Below, in pieces: positions 63,637 through 64,000 of a DNA stretch of 64,000 bases. The position numbers and the translations under genes are program-made. The stretch covers positions 42,185 through 106,184 of the forward strand of contig CALLFZ010000021.1 of the NCBI GenBank assembly GCA_938010045.1, given 5' to 3'. Origin of the DNA: an uncultured bacterium. GTDB taxonomy: Bacteria > Verrucomicrobiota > Kiritimatiellia > PWTM01. How positions within the stretch are numbered: position 1 is the stretch's first letter; every line of letters begins with the position of its first letter. The notes below the pieces were generated by a model. That model saw only the letters and a program-made list of their open reading frames with translations. It was not told the origin of the DNA and searched no databases.

Positions 63637-64000
63637 AGTGCGCGATGTGCGGTGCGGCCGAGGCGAGCGTGCACCTTACGCAGGTGGCCGATGGCAAGGT
63701 GCGCAGCGTGCATCTCTGCGAGGCCTGCGCTCGCAAGAGCGGGATCAACATCGAGAATCCGATGTCGTTGAGCGACCTGTTTTTCGGGCTCGGGCTCACG
63801 TCGGCCTCGGCGGCAGGCGGTGCCAGCACCCCACCACCGAACGCCAGCCGAGCATGTCCCAGCTGCGGGGGCACGCTGGTGGATTTCAAAACTTCGGGGC
63901 GGTTGGGGTGTCCGACCTGCTACAGTGCGTTCGAGACGGAGCTTGCGGATCTGATCCGGCAGATGCATCGGGGCGACCGGCACGTGGGGCGGCGGCCGGG
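63633..64000 (+). CDS. mcsA: McsA-like zinc-finger protein, N-terminal part (cut by window end)
   Basis: About 122 residues from the ATG at 63633 (ATGA overlap with ilvE), open to the window end. Two pairs of CxxC are visible: MKCAMCG with CEACA, and CPSCGG with CPTC, followed by YSAFETELADLIRQMHRGDRHVG. This is the McsA pattern, an activator of the protein-arginine kinase McsB in CtsR/Clp stress regulation; mcsB would be expected next. The zinc sites and linker length agree with the family; the UVR motif lies outside the window. Confidence 0.88.
   Translation, partial: MKCAMCGAAEASVHLTQVADGKVRSVHLCEACARKSGINIENPMSLSDLFFGLGLTSASAAGGASTPPPNASRACPSCGGTLVDFKTSGRLGCPTCYSAFETELADLIRQMHRGDRHVGRRP

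Overview
The window is GC-rich chromosomal DNA, almost fully coding, from a Gram-negative bacterium. No rRNA or phage is present and I recognise no insertion sequence. A PEP-CTERM protein with autotransporter-type strand repeats, two sulfatases, GH29/GH106-type glycoside hydrolases, a TatT-type TRAP transporter and a lone LpxC-like enzyme point to the PVC superphylum. A Kiritimatiellota or Verrucomicrobiota member specialised on polysaccharides fits best; this is inference from gene content, not a computed placement.

Layout. (1) 1-4915, minus strand: a tightly coupled operon, GGDEF protein > rsmD > EF-G-like GTPase > yebC > ruvC > folD (cut by the window edge); most junctions are 4-base start/stop overlaps. 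(2) 5062-12217, plus: a candidate exopolysaccharide secretion and modification locus. It has one large protein joining TPRs, a polysaccharide-deacetylase domain and an outer-membrane barrel, then an AlgI-like MBOAT acyltransferase, a small membrane protein and an SGNH hydrolase. A 1-kb island of GGGGACAGGCAC-type repeats splits it. (3) 12425-15153: two tandem mgtE genes. (4) 15195-30185: a polysaccharide-degradation region with a GH-A enzyme, a truncated URO-D fragment, two paralogous secreted proteins of unknown function, a GH106-like enzyme, two sulfatases, a divergent LpxC-like protein and a secreted M55 peptidase. (5) 30280-33660: a TauE/SafE permease, uvrC, a lipoprotein and a LysM protein. 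(6) 34486-44248: a GH29 fucosidase, a large CHASE/PAS hybrid histidine kinase and a 1279-residue PEP-CTERM protein with a clear AT-rich promoter. (7) 44493-49050: MauE-like protein, rhodanese and FAD oxidoreductase (minus), infA, and an orphan GltD-like flavoprotein with ferredoxin clusters. (8) 49051-50519: a second repeat island. (9) 50520-58496: a transaldolase-like gene, a TatT/DctP/DctQ/DctM transporter operon with a small Cys-rich protein, and glgB. (10) 58555-64000: a decamer tandem array, tRNA-Asn, acs, an OFA-type MFS transporter, ilvE and the start of mcsA.

The genes suggest a cell that desulfates and cleaves rhamnose- or fucose-containing glycans, imports organic acids by TRAP and MFS systems, activates acetate, stores glycogen, and makes a modified extracellular polysaccharide. 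The most unusual parts are the deacetylase-porin fusion, the secreted paralogue pair in a coupled rhamnosidase/sulfatase cluster behind a 21-bp-phased direct repeat, and the LpxC-like gene outside any lipid A context.
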